NCBI RefSeq assembly: GCF_019710745.1
Contig: NZ_JAHKJW010000028.1
Location: forward strand, 57,835 to 104,383
Length of the DNA: 46,549 nucleotides
Direction of reading: 5' to 3'
From: Streptomyces beigongshangae
GTDB taxonomy: Bacteria; Actinomycetota; Actinomycetes; Streptomycetales; Streptomycetaceae
A program made the translations under genes and the position numbers. The notes under the pieces were generated by a model. It had not been told where the DNA came from. It saw only the letters and a program-made list of their open reading frames with translations, and searched no databases. This document shows, piece after piece, positions 1 to 7,121 of the stretch (position 1 is the stretch's first letter; each line of letters begins with the position of its first letter).

Positions 1-1
1 C

Positions 2-247
2 GCGGGCCCCGCGATCAACCCTCTGCTGAAGGTGATGAACCTGGTGGCGCTGCTCATCGCGCCGGCCGTGGTCAAGTTCAGCTACGGCGAGGACAAGAGC
101 GTGGGCATGCGGGTCCTCATCGCGGTGGTCTCGCTCGCCGTCATCGTCGGCGCGGTGTACGTGTCCAAGCGGCGCGGCATCGCCGTGGGCGACGAGGGCA
201 ACCCCGAACGGGTGGCCAAGTCGCCCGACCCGGCGGTGGCCTCGTGA
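2..247 (+). CDS. hppA: Membrane-bound proton pyrophosphatase, C-terminal end (partial)
   Basis: Only the last 81 codons are present; the gene enters from the left edge. The visible start reads GPAINPLLKVMNLVALL, which is the conserved last-helix region of H+-translocating membrane pyrophosphatases, enzymes that hydrolyse PPi in the cytoplasm and pump protons across the membrane. Two hydrophobic segments can be seen (roughly MNLVALLIAPAVV and VLIAVVSLAVIVGAVYV), followed by a charged cytoplasmic or peripheral tail ending at TGA. The family assignment rests on this short stretch plus the gene order with topA and tmk, which fits Streptomyces. Confidence 0.85.
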   Translation, partial: AGPAINPLLKVMNLVALLIAPAVVKFSYGEDKSVGMRVLIAVVSLAVIVGAVYVSKRRGIAVGDEGNPERVAKSPDPAVAS

Positions 248-321
248 CCGCCGGGGCGTGACGGGAGCGGATTCCGCTCGAAGGGCGGGCGGACGACGCG
301 GACTGACGCGCCGTCCGCCCG

Positions 322-398
322 CCCTTCGCCCTTCGCCCTTCGCCCTTGGCCCTTGGCCCTTCGCCTTTCGTCCTTCGCTCTTGGCCCTTCGTCCTTCG
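322..398. repeat. Heptanucleotide tandem repeat between hppA and the lipoprotein gene
   Basis: Eleven contiguous 7-base units related to CCCTTCG (variants CCCTTGG, CCTTTCG, TCCTTCG, CTCTTGG) run without a break. The surrounding gap 248-627 otherwise shows no gene. Open frames through it translate to low-complexity proline/arginine/serine-rich sequence, as expected from the repeat rather than from a protein. The array is likely polymorphic between strains by slippage. No function is evident. Confidence 0.85.
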
Positions 399-627
399 CC
401 GTGCTCCCGTGCCACGTGCCCTCGTAGGCCCGTTCCCCCACGCGCCCGCCGGCCCTGTGTGCCCGCCGACGGTGTGTGCATGCGCCTGCGGGTACGCCCT
501 GATTCGTGAGCCTTATCTCGCTTGGTGCAAATGGCTTCAAAACGGTCTGAACGGATGTTCGTCACGGTGGGCCCGTCCGCCTGGCGTGTATGTTCCGGGG
601 CCGAGAGCCATGGAAGGGACCAATCCG

Positions 628-1203
628 GTGAACAAGAAGCTCGCGGCCGCACTGTCCGGCGGTGCGGTACTGGTACTGGCGCTGTCGGGATGCAGTGGCG
701 GTGACGACGACGGCGACAAGCTGAACTCCTGGGCCAAGCAGGTCTGCGACGCGGTGCAGCCGCAGGCGAAGAAGATCGCGGCCGCCAACACCGCCATCCA
801 GAAGCAGACTTCGGACAACAGCACTCCGGCGGACGTCCAGAAGACCGACTCCCAGGCTTTCCAGGACATGTCCGACGCCTACAAGGCGATCGGCGGCGCC
901 GTCGACAAGGCCGGGGCGCCGGACGTGGAGGACGGCGAGAAGAAGAAGACGGACGCCGTCAAGGAGCTCGACACCATCTCCGCGTCGTACGGCGACCTCA
1001 AGAAGCAGGTCGACGGCCTCGACACCAAGGACCAGGCGAAGTTCGCCGACGGTCTGAAGGGGATCGCCACCCAGCTGGACAAGCTGAGCCAGAGCGGCAG
1101 CGACGCCCTCGCGAAGCTGGAGGAGGGTGACGTCGGCAAGGCGATGGCCAAGCAGGAGAGCTGCAAGAGCGCGTCCGCCTCGGCTTCGGCGACGAAGAGC
1201 TGA
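628..1203 (+). CDS. Small secreted lipoprotein
   Basis: Predicted 191-residue lipoprotein. The N-terminus is VNKK followed by a hydrophobic stretch and the lipobox LSGC at residues 19-22, so Cys22 would be lipidated and the mature protein anchored on the outer face of the membrane. I chose GTG 628 because GGAAGGG (612-618) sits 9 nt upstream; the in-frame ATG at 610 overlaps this ribosome site and is less likely. The mature part is hydrophilic, rich in K, D, A and S, and looks helical. The end is a Ser/Ala run. The reactant is unknown. It occupies the position of the conserved small secreted protein between hppA and the methyltransferase in Streptomyces. Confidence 0.8.
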   Translation: MNKKLAAALSGGAVLVLALSGCSGGDDDGDKLNSWAKQVCDAVQPQAKKIAAANTAIQKQTSDNSTPADVQKTDSQAFQDMSDAYKAIGGAVDKAGAPDVEDGEKKKTDAVKELDTISASYGDLKKQVDGLDTKDQAKFADGLKGIATQLDKLSQSGSDALAKLEEGDVGKAMAKQESCKSASASASATKS

Positions 1204-1230
1204 CCCCGGCGGGCGCGGCCGCGGCCGTCT

Positions 1231-1278
1231 GGGCGACCGTGGCAGCCCGGGCGACCGTGGCAGCCCGGGCGACCGCGG
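1231..1278. repeat. 18-base tandem repeat, 2.7 copies
   Basis: The unit GGGCGACCGTGGCAGCCC occurs at 1231-1248 and 1249-1266, with a partial third copy to 1278. It lies in the 114-base gap between the lipoprotein stop and the methyltransferase start. Each unit boundary can also form a small GGGC/GCCC hairpin, so the array might end the lipoprotein transcript, but there is no T run. Confidence 0.8.
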
Positions 1279-1305
1279 CGCGCTCGCCCGGCGCCCGTCG
1301 CGCGT

Positions 1306-1311
1306 CACAAT
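1306..1311 (+). promoter_or_regulatory. Candidate -10 element of a leaderless methyltransferase transcript
   Basis: CACAAT ends 6 nt before the GTG at 1318, which would put transcription start on the start codon itself. There is no purine-rich ribosome site between them. The same spacing recurs before tmk, the hydrolase and the Clp-N gene in this window. No convincing -35 was found. Confidence 0.35.
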
Positions 1312-1317
1312 GGGCGG

Positions 1318-2832
1318 GTGAGTAACACCAGCCTGGCACCGCTGCCCTCGTCCGCCCGCACCGACGTCACCGCGCGGCTGCGGGACGCCCTCCTGGGCGC
1401 CTCCTTCAGCGCCGACGGACTGCTCGACCTGCTCGGCGCCCCCGCGTACGCGGCGCTGGCCCGCAGCGAGACCGTGCCCGCGCTCCGGGCCACCCGGGGT
1501 GATTCGCCACTGGAGGCGCTCGTACGGTTGTTCCTGTTGCAGCAGCCCGTGTCCCGCGCGCGCGTGGCGGACGTCCTGCCGGTGGAGGACTGCCTGGAGG
1601 GCGGCTGGCTGGCCCGCGTCGGCGGGGACGAGGTCGCGGCGGTGGTCGACGTACGGCCGTACGGGGGACCGGGCGGCGAGGACTGGTTCATCGTCTCGGA
1701 CCTGGGCTGCGCGGTCGGCGGGGCCGGCGGTGTCGGCAGCCGTGACGAAGGTGTCGTACTCGGTGTGGGCGGCGCGTCCACGACGCTCGCGGGCATCACC
1801 GTGCGCGCCCCCTTCGCCTCCGCGCTGGATCTCGGCACCGGCTCCGGGATCCAGGCGCTGCACGCCGCCCGGCACGCCACGCGCGTGACCGCGACCGACC
1901 TCAACCCCCGGGCGCTGCACATCACCGCGCTCACGCTCGCCCTGTCCGGAGTCCCGGCGGCGGACCTGCGCGAGGGCTCCCTCTTCGAACCGGTTGCGGA
2001 CGAGACGTACGACCTGATCGTCTCGAACCCGCCCTTCGTGATCTCCCCCGGTGCCCGGCTCACCTACCGCGACGGCGGGATGGCCGGGGACGACCTGTGC
2101 CGCACGCTCGTGTCCCAGGCGGGCGACCGTCTGAACGAGGGGGGATACGCGCAGTTCCTCGCCAACTGGCAGCACGTGGAGGGCGAGGACTGGCAGGACC
2201 GCCTGCGCTCCTGGGTGCCGCGCGGCTGTGACGCGTGGATCGTGCAGCGCGAGGTCCAGGACGTCACGCAGTACGCCGAACTGTGGCTGCGCGACGCGGG
2301 CGACCACCACGGCGACCCGACGGAGTACCAGGCGCGGTACGACGCCTGGCTGGAGGAGTTCGAGGCGCGGAAGGTGAAGGCCGTCGGCTTCGGCTGGATC
2401 ACCCTGCGCAGGTCGGGGGCGGAGTTCCCGTCGGTCGTCCTGGAGGAGTGGCCGCACCCCGTCGAGCAGCCGCTCGGCGACACCGTGCGCGCGCACTTCG
2501 AGCGGTTGGACTACCTGCGGGCGCATGACGACGCGGCCCTGCTCGCCGGGCACTTCAAGCTCGCCGGCGAGATCGTTCAGGAGCAGGTCGGGCTGCCCGG
2601 CGCCGAGGACCCGGAGCACGTCGTGCTGCGCCAGCACCGCGGGATGCGCCGGGCCACCAAGGTGGACACGGTCGGCGCGGGCTTCGCGGGCGTCTGCGAC
2701 GGTACGTTGAGCGCGGGGCGCATCCTGGACGCCATCGCGCAACTCGTCGGAGAGGATCCGGTGCTGCTCCGCGACCGGACCCCGGCCCAGATCCGGCTCC
2801 TGGTCGAACAGGGGTTCATCGAGCCGGCCTAG
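1318..2832 (+). CDS. Class I SAM-dependent methyltransferase (N5-glutamine/HemK-like)
   Basis: A 504-residue protein. The C-terminal two thirds holds a Rossmann methyltransferase: the SAM loop LDLGTGSG at residues 170-177, an acidic residue at the end of strand 2 (ATDLNP), and NPPF at 237-240. NPPF is the signature of enzymes that methylate the amide of glutamine or the exocyclic amine of bases. The family is close to PrmC/HemK and RlmG/RsmC-like enzymes, so the substrate could be a protein glutamine or rRNA; I cannot decide from sequence. The N-terminal 160 residues are a separate helical region seen in actinobacterial members. The start is a GTG with no ribosome site, probably leaderless. 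A strong hairpin follows the stop. Confidence 0.85.
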   Translation: MSNTSLAPLPSSARTDVTARLRDALLGASFSADGLLDLLGAPAYAALARSETVPALRATRGDSPLEALVRLFLLQQPVSRARVADVLPVEDCLEGGWLARVGGDEVAAVVDVRPYGGPGGEDWFIVSDLGCAVGGAGGVGSRDEGVVLGVGGASTTLAGITVRAPFASALDLGTGSGIQALHAARHATRVTATDLNPRALHITALTLALSGVPAADLREGSLFEPVADETYDLIVSNPPFVISPGARLTYRDGGMAGDDLCRTLVSQAGDRLNEGGYAQFLANWQHVEGEDWQDRLRSWVPRGCDAWIVQREVQDVTQYAELWLRDAGDHHGDPTEYQARYDAWLEEFEARKVKAVGFGWITLRRSGAEFPSVVLEEWPHPVEQPLGDTVRAHFERLDYLRAHDDAALLAGHFKLAGEIVQEQVGLPGAEDPEHVVLRQHRGMRRATKVDTVGAGFAGVCDGTLSAGRILDAIAQLVGEDPVLLRDRTPAQIRLLVEQGFIEPA

Positions 2833-2842
2833 AGCCGACCCT

Positions 2843-2863
2843 CGCCGGGCGGGACGCCCGGCG
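2843..2863 (+). terminator. GC-rich hairpin after the methyltransferase gene
   Basis: CGCCGGGCG (2843-2851) and CGCCCGGCG (2855-2863) form a perfect 9-bp stem with a 3-base loop, 10 bases after the stop codon. No T run follows, which is common for terminators in high-GC actinobacteria, so termination is likely but not proven. Confidence 0.55.
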
Positions 2864-2874
2864 CGACGTCCGAC

Positions 2875-2928
2875 GTCACGGATGTCACGTACGTCACGGA
2901 TGTCACGTACGTCATGTAGGTCACAGAC
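2875..2928. repeat. 9-base tandem repeat
   Basis: Six 9-base units of GTCACGGAT / GTCACGTAC alternate (2875-2910), then decay into GTCATGTAG and GTCACAGAC. The alternation gives an 18-base higher-order unit. Each GTCACGTAC-GTCAC junction contains the palindrome GTACGTAC-like core TACGTA, so a repeated protein site is conceivable. It lies in the 601-base gap between the methyltransferase and the small membrane protein, which otherwise holds the G-rich tract at 2961-3014 and no gene I can support. Confidence 0.8.
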
Positions 2929-2960
2929 ACCGAGCGCGGCAGGCACGCGGGCATGTGGAC

Positions 2961-3014
2961 GGGCGGGCGGGCGGACGGGTGGGTGGGCGGACGGGTGGGT
3001 GGGCGGACGGGCGG
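2961..3014 (+). other. G-tract array with quadruplex potential
   Basis: The plus strand carries eleven runs of three or more G separated by one to three bases (GGGCGGGCGGGC, then GGGTGGGTGGGC repeated). This meets the G3+N1-7 pattern for intramolecular G-quadruplexes several times over. The 18-base unit around ACGGGTGGGTGGGCGG occurs twice, so it is also a tandem repeat. No function is known; it is on the coding strand 420 bases before the small membrane protein. Confidence 0.6.
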
Positions 3015-3433
3015 AAAGCCTTCCGCCCCCGGCGCGGTGTGACGGACTCCACCCGCCGATGTGATCGTCTCGTGCACGCGCGCCGGATCGGCTCGTGCAC
3101 ACGAGTGGTCGACCCTGTAGCAGCCCTGTAGCGATGGTGTGCCCGGGGTGTGCTCGGCGTGTGCCCGCGGTGTGAGCTGCCCCGCACCGGGCGTACGGAA
3201 CCAGGCGCACGGAACCGGCCGCCTCCCGTTCACCCGGGGTTGGGATCCCGGTCTTCCCGGGATGCCAGCCTCCCGACCCGAGGCACGCGACGGCATGCCA
3301 TGGCGCGCGACGGCACGCCGCGGCGCGCCGCAGCGCGCGAAAGCACGCGAGGCCGACGCGAGGCCGTCGCAGGGCCGACGCGAGGGCAGCGCAAGGGCGA
3401 CACGAGGGCGACACGAGGGCGAAGGGACCAGCC

Positions 3434-3631
3434 ATGGAGAGCGGACCGGCCATCTTCACCGGATCGGTGTTCGCCCTGTTCGGGGGCGGGCTGCTGCTGT
3501 GGACCGCGGTCCGGCTCAAGCAGCGCGTCCCGGTCGCCCACGGGGTGCACCCCGTGGTGTCGGCGGCGGCCGCCGGCCTGGCCGGGACGGCCGCCGTCCT
3601 CCTCGCCGTGTGGTGCCTCACCCGCGTCTGA
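3434..3631 (+). CDS. Small two-helix membrane protein
   Basis: A 65-residue protein with two hydrophobic segments (about residues 6-24 and 42-62) separated by a basic loop RLKQRVPVAHGVHP. The ATG at 3434 has a good ribosome site, GAAGGGA, about 8 nt upstream. I do not recognise a named family. It is placed just upstream of topA, where Streptomyces genomes carry a small conserved membrane protein. Function is unknown. Confidence 0.65.
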   Translation: MESGPAIFTGSVFALFGGGLLLWTAVRLKQRVPVAHGVHPVVSAAAAGLAGTAAVLLAVWCLTRV

Positions 3632-3637
3632 GAGCGA

Positions 3638-3673
3638 GTCCGGGCACAGGTCCGGGCGCAGGTCCGGGCACCG
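3638..3673. repeat. 12-base tandem repeat, three copies
   Basis: GTCCGGGCACAG, GTCCGGGCGCAG and GTCCGGGCACCG follow one another directly after the stop of the small membrane protein. The remaining gap up to topA (3674-4026) holds no further gene I can support; its topA-proximal part is described as the topA leader. Confidence 0.75.
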
Positions 3674-3915
3674 GCCGCCGACGGCGCGCGAGCCCGCTCC
3701 CGCTGTTCCGCCGTCCGGTGGAGTCCGCCTCCCGGTGTCCGGGAATCGCCGCTCCCCGGCGGGCGCGAGCAAGATCCACACGTACCGGACTCTTCCTCCG
3801 CGGTAATTGAGAGGCCACGCTCCGGATGTCCCGGAAACGGCAGGTCGGTACTCCGGGCGGCAGGAATGGCGGGAGTCGGGTTACCGTTCGAGTGGCCGTT
3901 GCGGGCTTTTCCCGT

Positions 3916-3999
3916 TTGACAGGGGGGCGGGATGTACCGTCACACTCCGCAGCGTCAGCATGACCCGACCCCCGGGTTCAAGGCCTGGGGTCAGACCCC
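3916..3999 (+). promoter_or_regulatory. topA upstream region: -35 like box and palindrome
   Basis: TTGACA (3916-3921) is a consensus -35 box. The nearest good -10, TACCGT (3935-3940), is only 13 bases away; a short spacer would be unusual but could make the promoter depend on DNA supercoiling, which fits a topoisomerase gene. Further down, GGGGTC-A-GACCCC (3987-3999) is a perfect palindrome 27 bases before the TTG start and could be an operator. Both are inferences from sequence alone. Confidence 0.35.
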
Positions 4000-4026
4000 C
4001 TGCGTCGACCGGAGAGAAGAGCGAAG

Positions 4027-6891
4027 TTGTCCCCGACCAGCGAGACCGCACACGGCGGCCGCCGACTCGTCATCGTCGAGTCGCCTGCCAAGGCGAAGAC
4101 GATCAAGGGCTATCTCGGCCCCGGCTACGTCGTCGAAGCGAGTGTCGGGCACATCCGCGACCTCCCCAACGGCGCCGCGGAGGTGCCCGAGAAGTACACC
4201 GGCGAGGTGCGCCGCCTCGGTGTGGACGTCGAACACGACTTCCAGCCGATCTACGTCGTCAACGCCGACAAGAGGGCCCAGGTCAAGAAGCTCAAGGACC
4301 TGCTGAAGGACTCCGACGAGCTCTTCCTCGCCACCGACGAGGACCGCGAGGGCGAGGCCATCGCGTGGCACCTCCTGGAGGTCCTCAAGCCCAAGGTCCC
4401 CGTCCACCGGATGGTCTTCCACGAGATCACCAAGGACGCGATCCGCAGTGCCGTCGCCAATCCGCGCGAGCTCAACCAGCGCATGGTCGACGCCCAGGAG
4501 ACCCGCCGAATCCTCGACCGCCTCTACGGCTACGAGGTCTCGCCGGTCCTGTGGAAGAAGGTCATGCCGCGGCTGTCGGCCGGCCGCGTCCAGTCCGTGG
4601 CGACCCGCCTCGTCGTCGAGCGGGAGCGCGAGCGCATCGCCTTCCGCTCCGCCGAGTACTGGGACCTCACGGGCACCTTCGGCACCGGCCGCGCCGGCGA
4701 CCGGAGCGACCCGTCGACCCTCGTCGCCCGGCTGACCGCCGTCGACGGCAAGCGCGTCGCCCAGGGCCGCGACTTCGACTCGCTCGGCCAGATCAAGAGC
4801 GCCAACACGCTCCACCTGGACGAGGCGAACGCCCGCGCGCTGGCCGCCGCCCTCGCGGACACGGCCTTCTCCGTGCGGTCCGTCGAGTCGAAGCCGTACC
4901 GGCGCTCGCCGTACGCCCCGTTCCGTACGACCACGCTCCAGCAGGAGGCCAGCCGCAAGCTCGGCTTCGGCGCGAAGGCCACGATGCAGGTGGCGCAGAA
5001 GCTGTACGAGAACGGCTTCATCACCTACATGCGTACGGACTCCACGACCCTCTCGGACACCGCGGTCGCCGCGGCCCGCGCGCAGGTCACGCAGCTCTAC
5101 GGCGCGAGCTACCTGCCGGACAGGCCGCGTACGTACGCCGGGAAGGTCAAGAACGCGCAGGAGGCGCACGAGGCGATCCGCCCCTCGGGCGACCGCTTCC
5201 GCACCCCGGCCGAGACGGGCCTTTCCGGTGACCAGTTCAGGCTGTACGAGCTGATCTGGAAGCGGACCGTCGCCTCCCAGATGAAGGACGCGGTCGGGAA
5301 CTCCGTCACGGTGAAGATCGCGGGCACGGCCGCCGACGGCCGGGACGCCGAGTTCAGCGCGTCCGGCAAGACGATCACCTTCCACGGCTTCCTGAAGGCG
5401 TACGTCGAGGGCGCGGACGACCCGAACGCCGAGCTGGACGACCGCGAGCGCCGTCTCCCGCAGGTCGAGGAGGGCGACCCGCTGTCCGCCGAGGAGATCT
5501 CGGTCGACGGCCACGCGACCAAGCCCCCGGCCCGCTACACCGAGGCCAGCCTGGTCAAGGAGCTGGAGGAGCGGGAGATCGGCCGCCCGTCGACGTACGC
5601 GTCGATCATCGGCACGATCCTCGACCGGGGCTACGTGTTCAAGAAGGGGACGGCCCTCGTGCCCTCCTTCCTGTCGTTCGCCGTGGTCAACCTCCTGGAG
5701 AAGCACTTCGGGCGGCTCGTCGACTACGACTTCACGGCCAGGATGGAGGACGACCTCGACCGCATCGCGCGCGGCGAGGCCCGGGCCGTGCCGTGGCTCA
5801 GGCGCTTCTACTTCGGCGAGGGCGACGCGGCCGGCGCCGCCGCCGCGGAGGCCGGCAACGGTGACGGCGACCACCTCGGCGGCCTCAAGGAGCTCGTCAC
5901 CGACCTCGGCGCCATCGACGCCCGCGAGGTGTCGTCGTTCCCGGTGGGCAACGGCATCGTGCTGCGCGTCGGGCGGTACGGCCCCTACGTCGAGCGCGGC
6001 GAGAAGGACGCGGAGAACCACCAGCGCGCCGACGTGCCCGAGGACCTGGCACCCGACGAGCTGACCGTCGAACTCGCGGAGGAGCTGCTCGCCAAGCCGA
6101 GCGGCGACTTCGAGCTGGGCGTCGACCCCGTGACGGGTCACCAGATCATCGCCAGGGACGGCCGCTACGGTCCGTACGTCACCGAGGTGCTCCCCGAGGG
6201 CACCCCGAAGACCGGCAAGAACGCCGTGAAGCCGCGCACGGCCTCGCTCTTCAAGACGATGACCCTGGACACGGTGACGCTCCAGGACGCGCTCAGACTG
6301 ATGTCGCTGCCGCGCGTCGTCGGCAAGGACGCCGAGGGCGTGGAGATCACCGCGCAGAACGGCCGCTACGGCCCGTACCTGAAGAAGGGCACCGACTCCC
6401 GCTCCCTCACGAGCGAGGACCAGCTCTTCACGATCACCCTCGACGAGGCTCTCGCGATCTACGCGCAGCCCAAGCAGCGCGGTCGCGCCGCCGCCAAGCC
6501 GCCGCTGAAGGAGCTCGGGGCCGACCCGGTCAGCGGGCAGCCGGTCGTCGTCAAGGACGGCCGCTTCGGGCCGTACGTCACCGACGGCGAGACCAACGCG
6601 ACTCTGCGGTCCGGCGACAGCGTCGAGGCGATCACCCCGGAGCGGGGCTTCGAACTGCTCGCGGAGAAGCGCGCGAAGGGGCCCGCCAAGAAGACGGCGA
6701 AGAAGGCGCCCGCGAAGAAGGCTCCGGCCAAGAAGGCACCGGCGAAGAAGACGGCCGCCAAGAAGACCGCCGCCACGAAGACGGTGGCCAAGAAGACGGC
6801 CACCGCCAAGAAGGCGCCGGCGAAGAAGGCGACGGCCGCCAAGGCGACGGCCGCCAAGGCGACGGCCGTCAAGACGACGACCGAGGACTGA
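4027..6891 (+). CDS. topA: DNA topoisomerase I (type IA)
   Basis: A 954-residue type IA topoisomerase that relaxes negative supercoils by transient cleavage of one strand. The Toprim domain starts at RRLVIVESPAKAKT (catalytic Glu18) and has DEDREGE at 104-110. The active-site tyrosine is Tyr334 in GFITYMRTDS. Instead of zinc fingers the C-terminal part has four repeats centred on GR(Y/F)GPY(V/L) at about residues 649, 712, 779 and 845. From about residue 881 it ends in a long tail of alternating Lys-Lys/Ala/Pro. Such a Lys/Ala tail is known from Streptomyces TopA, where it raises processivity. The start is TTG 4027 (SPTSETAHGG...), with GGAGAG 15-10 bases upstream. Essential and single-copy in the genus as I know it. 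Confidence 0.97.
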   Translation: MSPTSETAHGGRRLVIVESPAKAKTIKGYLGPGYVVEASVGHIRDLPNGAAEVPEKYTGEVRRLGVDVEHDFQPIYVVNADKRAQVKKLKDLLKDSDELFLATDEDREGEAIAWHLLEVLKPKVPVHRMVFHEITKDAIRSAVANPRELNQRMVDAQETRRILDRLYGYEVSPVLWKKVMPRLSAGRVQSVATRLVVERERERIAFRSAEYWDLTGTFGTGRAGDRSDPSTLVARLTAVDGKRVAQGRDFDSLGQIKSANTLHLDEANARALAAALADTAFSVRSVESKPYRRSPYAPFRTTTLQQEASRKLGFGAKATMQVAQKLYENGFITYMRTDSTTLSDTAVAAARAQVTQLYGASYLPDRPRTYAGKVKNAQEAHEAIRPSGDRFRTPAETGLSGDQFRLYELIWKRTVASQMKDAVGNSVTVKIAGTAADGRDAEFSASGKTITFHGFLKAYVEGADDPNAELDDRERRLPQVEEGDPLSAEEISVDGHATKPPARYTEASLVKELEEREIGRPSTYASIIGTILDRGYVFKKGTALVPSFLSFAVVNLLEKHFGRLVDYDFTARMEDDLDRIARGEARAVPWLRRFYFGEGDAAGAAAAEAGNGDGDHLGGLKELVTDLGAIDAREVSSFPVGNGIVLRVGRYGPYVERGEKDAENHQRADVPEDLAPDELTVELAEELLAKPSGDFELGVDPVTGHQIIARDGRYGPYVTEVLPEGTPKTGKNAVKPRTASLFKTMTLDTVTLQDALRLMSLPRVVGKDAEGVEITAQNGRYGPYLKKGTDSRSLTSEDQLFTITLDEALAIYAQPKQRGRAAAKPPLKELGADPVSGQPVVVKDGRFGPYVTDGETNATLRSGDSVEAITPERGFELLAEKRAKGPAKKTAKKAPAKKAPAKKAPAKKTAAKKTAATKTVAKKTATAKKAPAKKATAAKATAAKATAVKTTTED

Positions 6892-6900
6892 GCGACCGGG

Positions 6901-6959
6901 ACCGAACGGCTGGGGACCGAACGGCCGAGGACCGAACGGCCGAGGACTGAACGGCCGGG
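6901..6959. repeat. 15-base tandem repeat after topA
   Basis: Nearly four copies of ACCGAACGGCCGAGG (units start at 6901, 6916, 6931 and 6946, the last 14 bases) lie just past the topA stop. GGCCG/CGGCC parts could pair between units. The rest of the 230-base gap to tmk has no gene. Confidence 0.8.
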
Positions 6960-7109
6960 ACCGGGCGGCTCCTCGTTTCCGGTCGGGGACCGGTCCGTTC
7001 GCGGGCCGGATCCGTCACTTCCGGGCCGCCGGACGAACGCCCCGGCACCACTTGGTGTCGTGGGCGTTCGCATGTTCGGGGGCCTCTTCGGGTACTGGAC
7101 GGCTGCGGA

Positions 7110-7115
7110 TAGGCT
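7110..7115 (+). promoter_or_regulatory. Candidate -10 element of a leaderless tmk transcript
   Basis: TAGGCT ends 6 nt before the ATG at 7122, so transcription should start on the start codon. No ribosome binding site is present in between. This arrangement is typical of leaderless actinobacterial mRNAs. Confidence 0.5.
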
Positions 7116-7121
7116 GGCGCA

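Noticed and set aside
322..398. Heptamer array as a CRISPR
   Set aside because: Units are 7 bases, contiguous and without spacers; no cas genes in the window.
562..3621. Long open frame of about 1000 codons on the minus strand
   Set aside because: It runs antisense through the lipoprotein and methyltransferase genes and is Arg/His/Pro-rich, a normal shadow in high-GC DNA.
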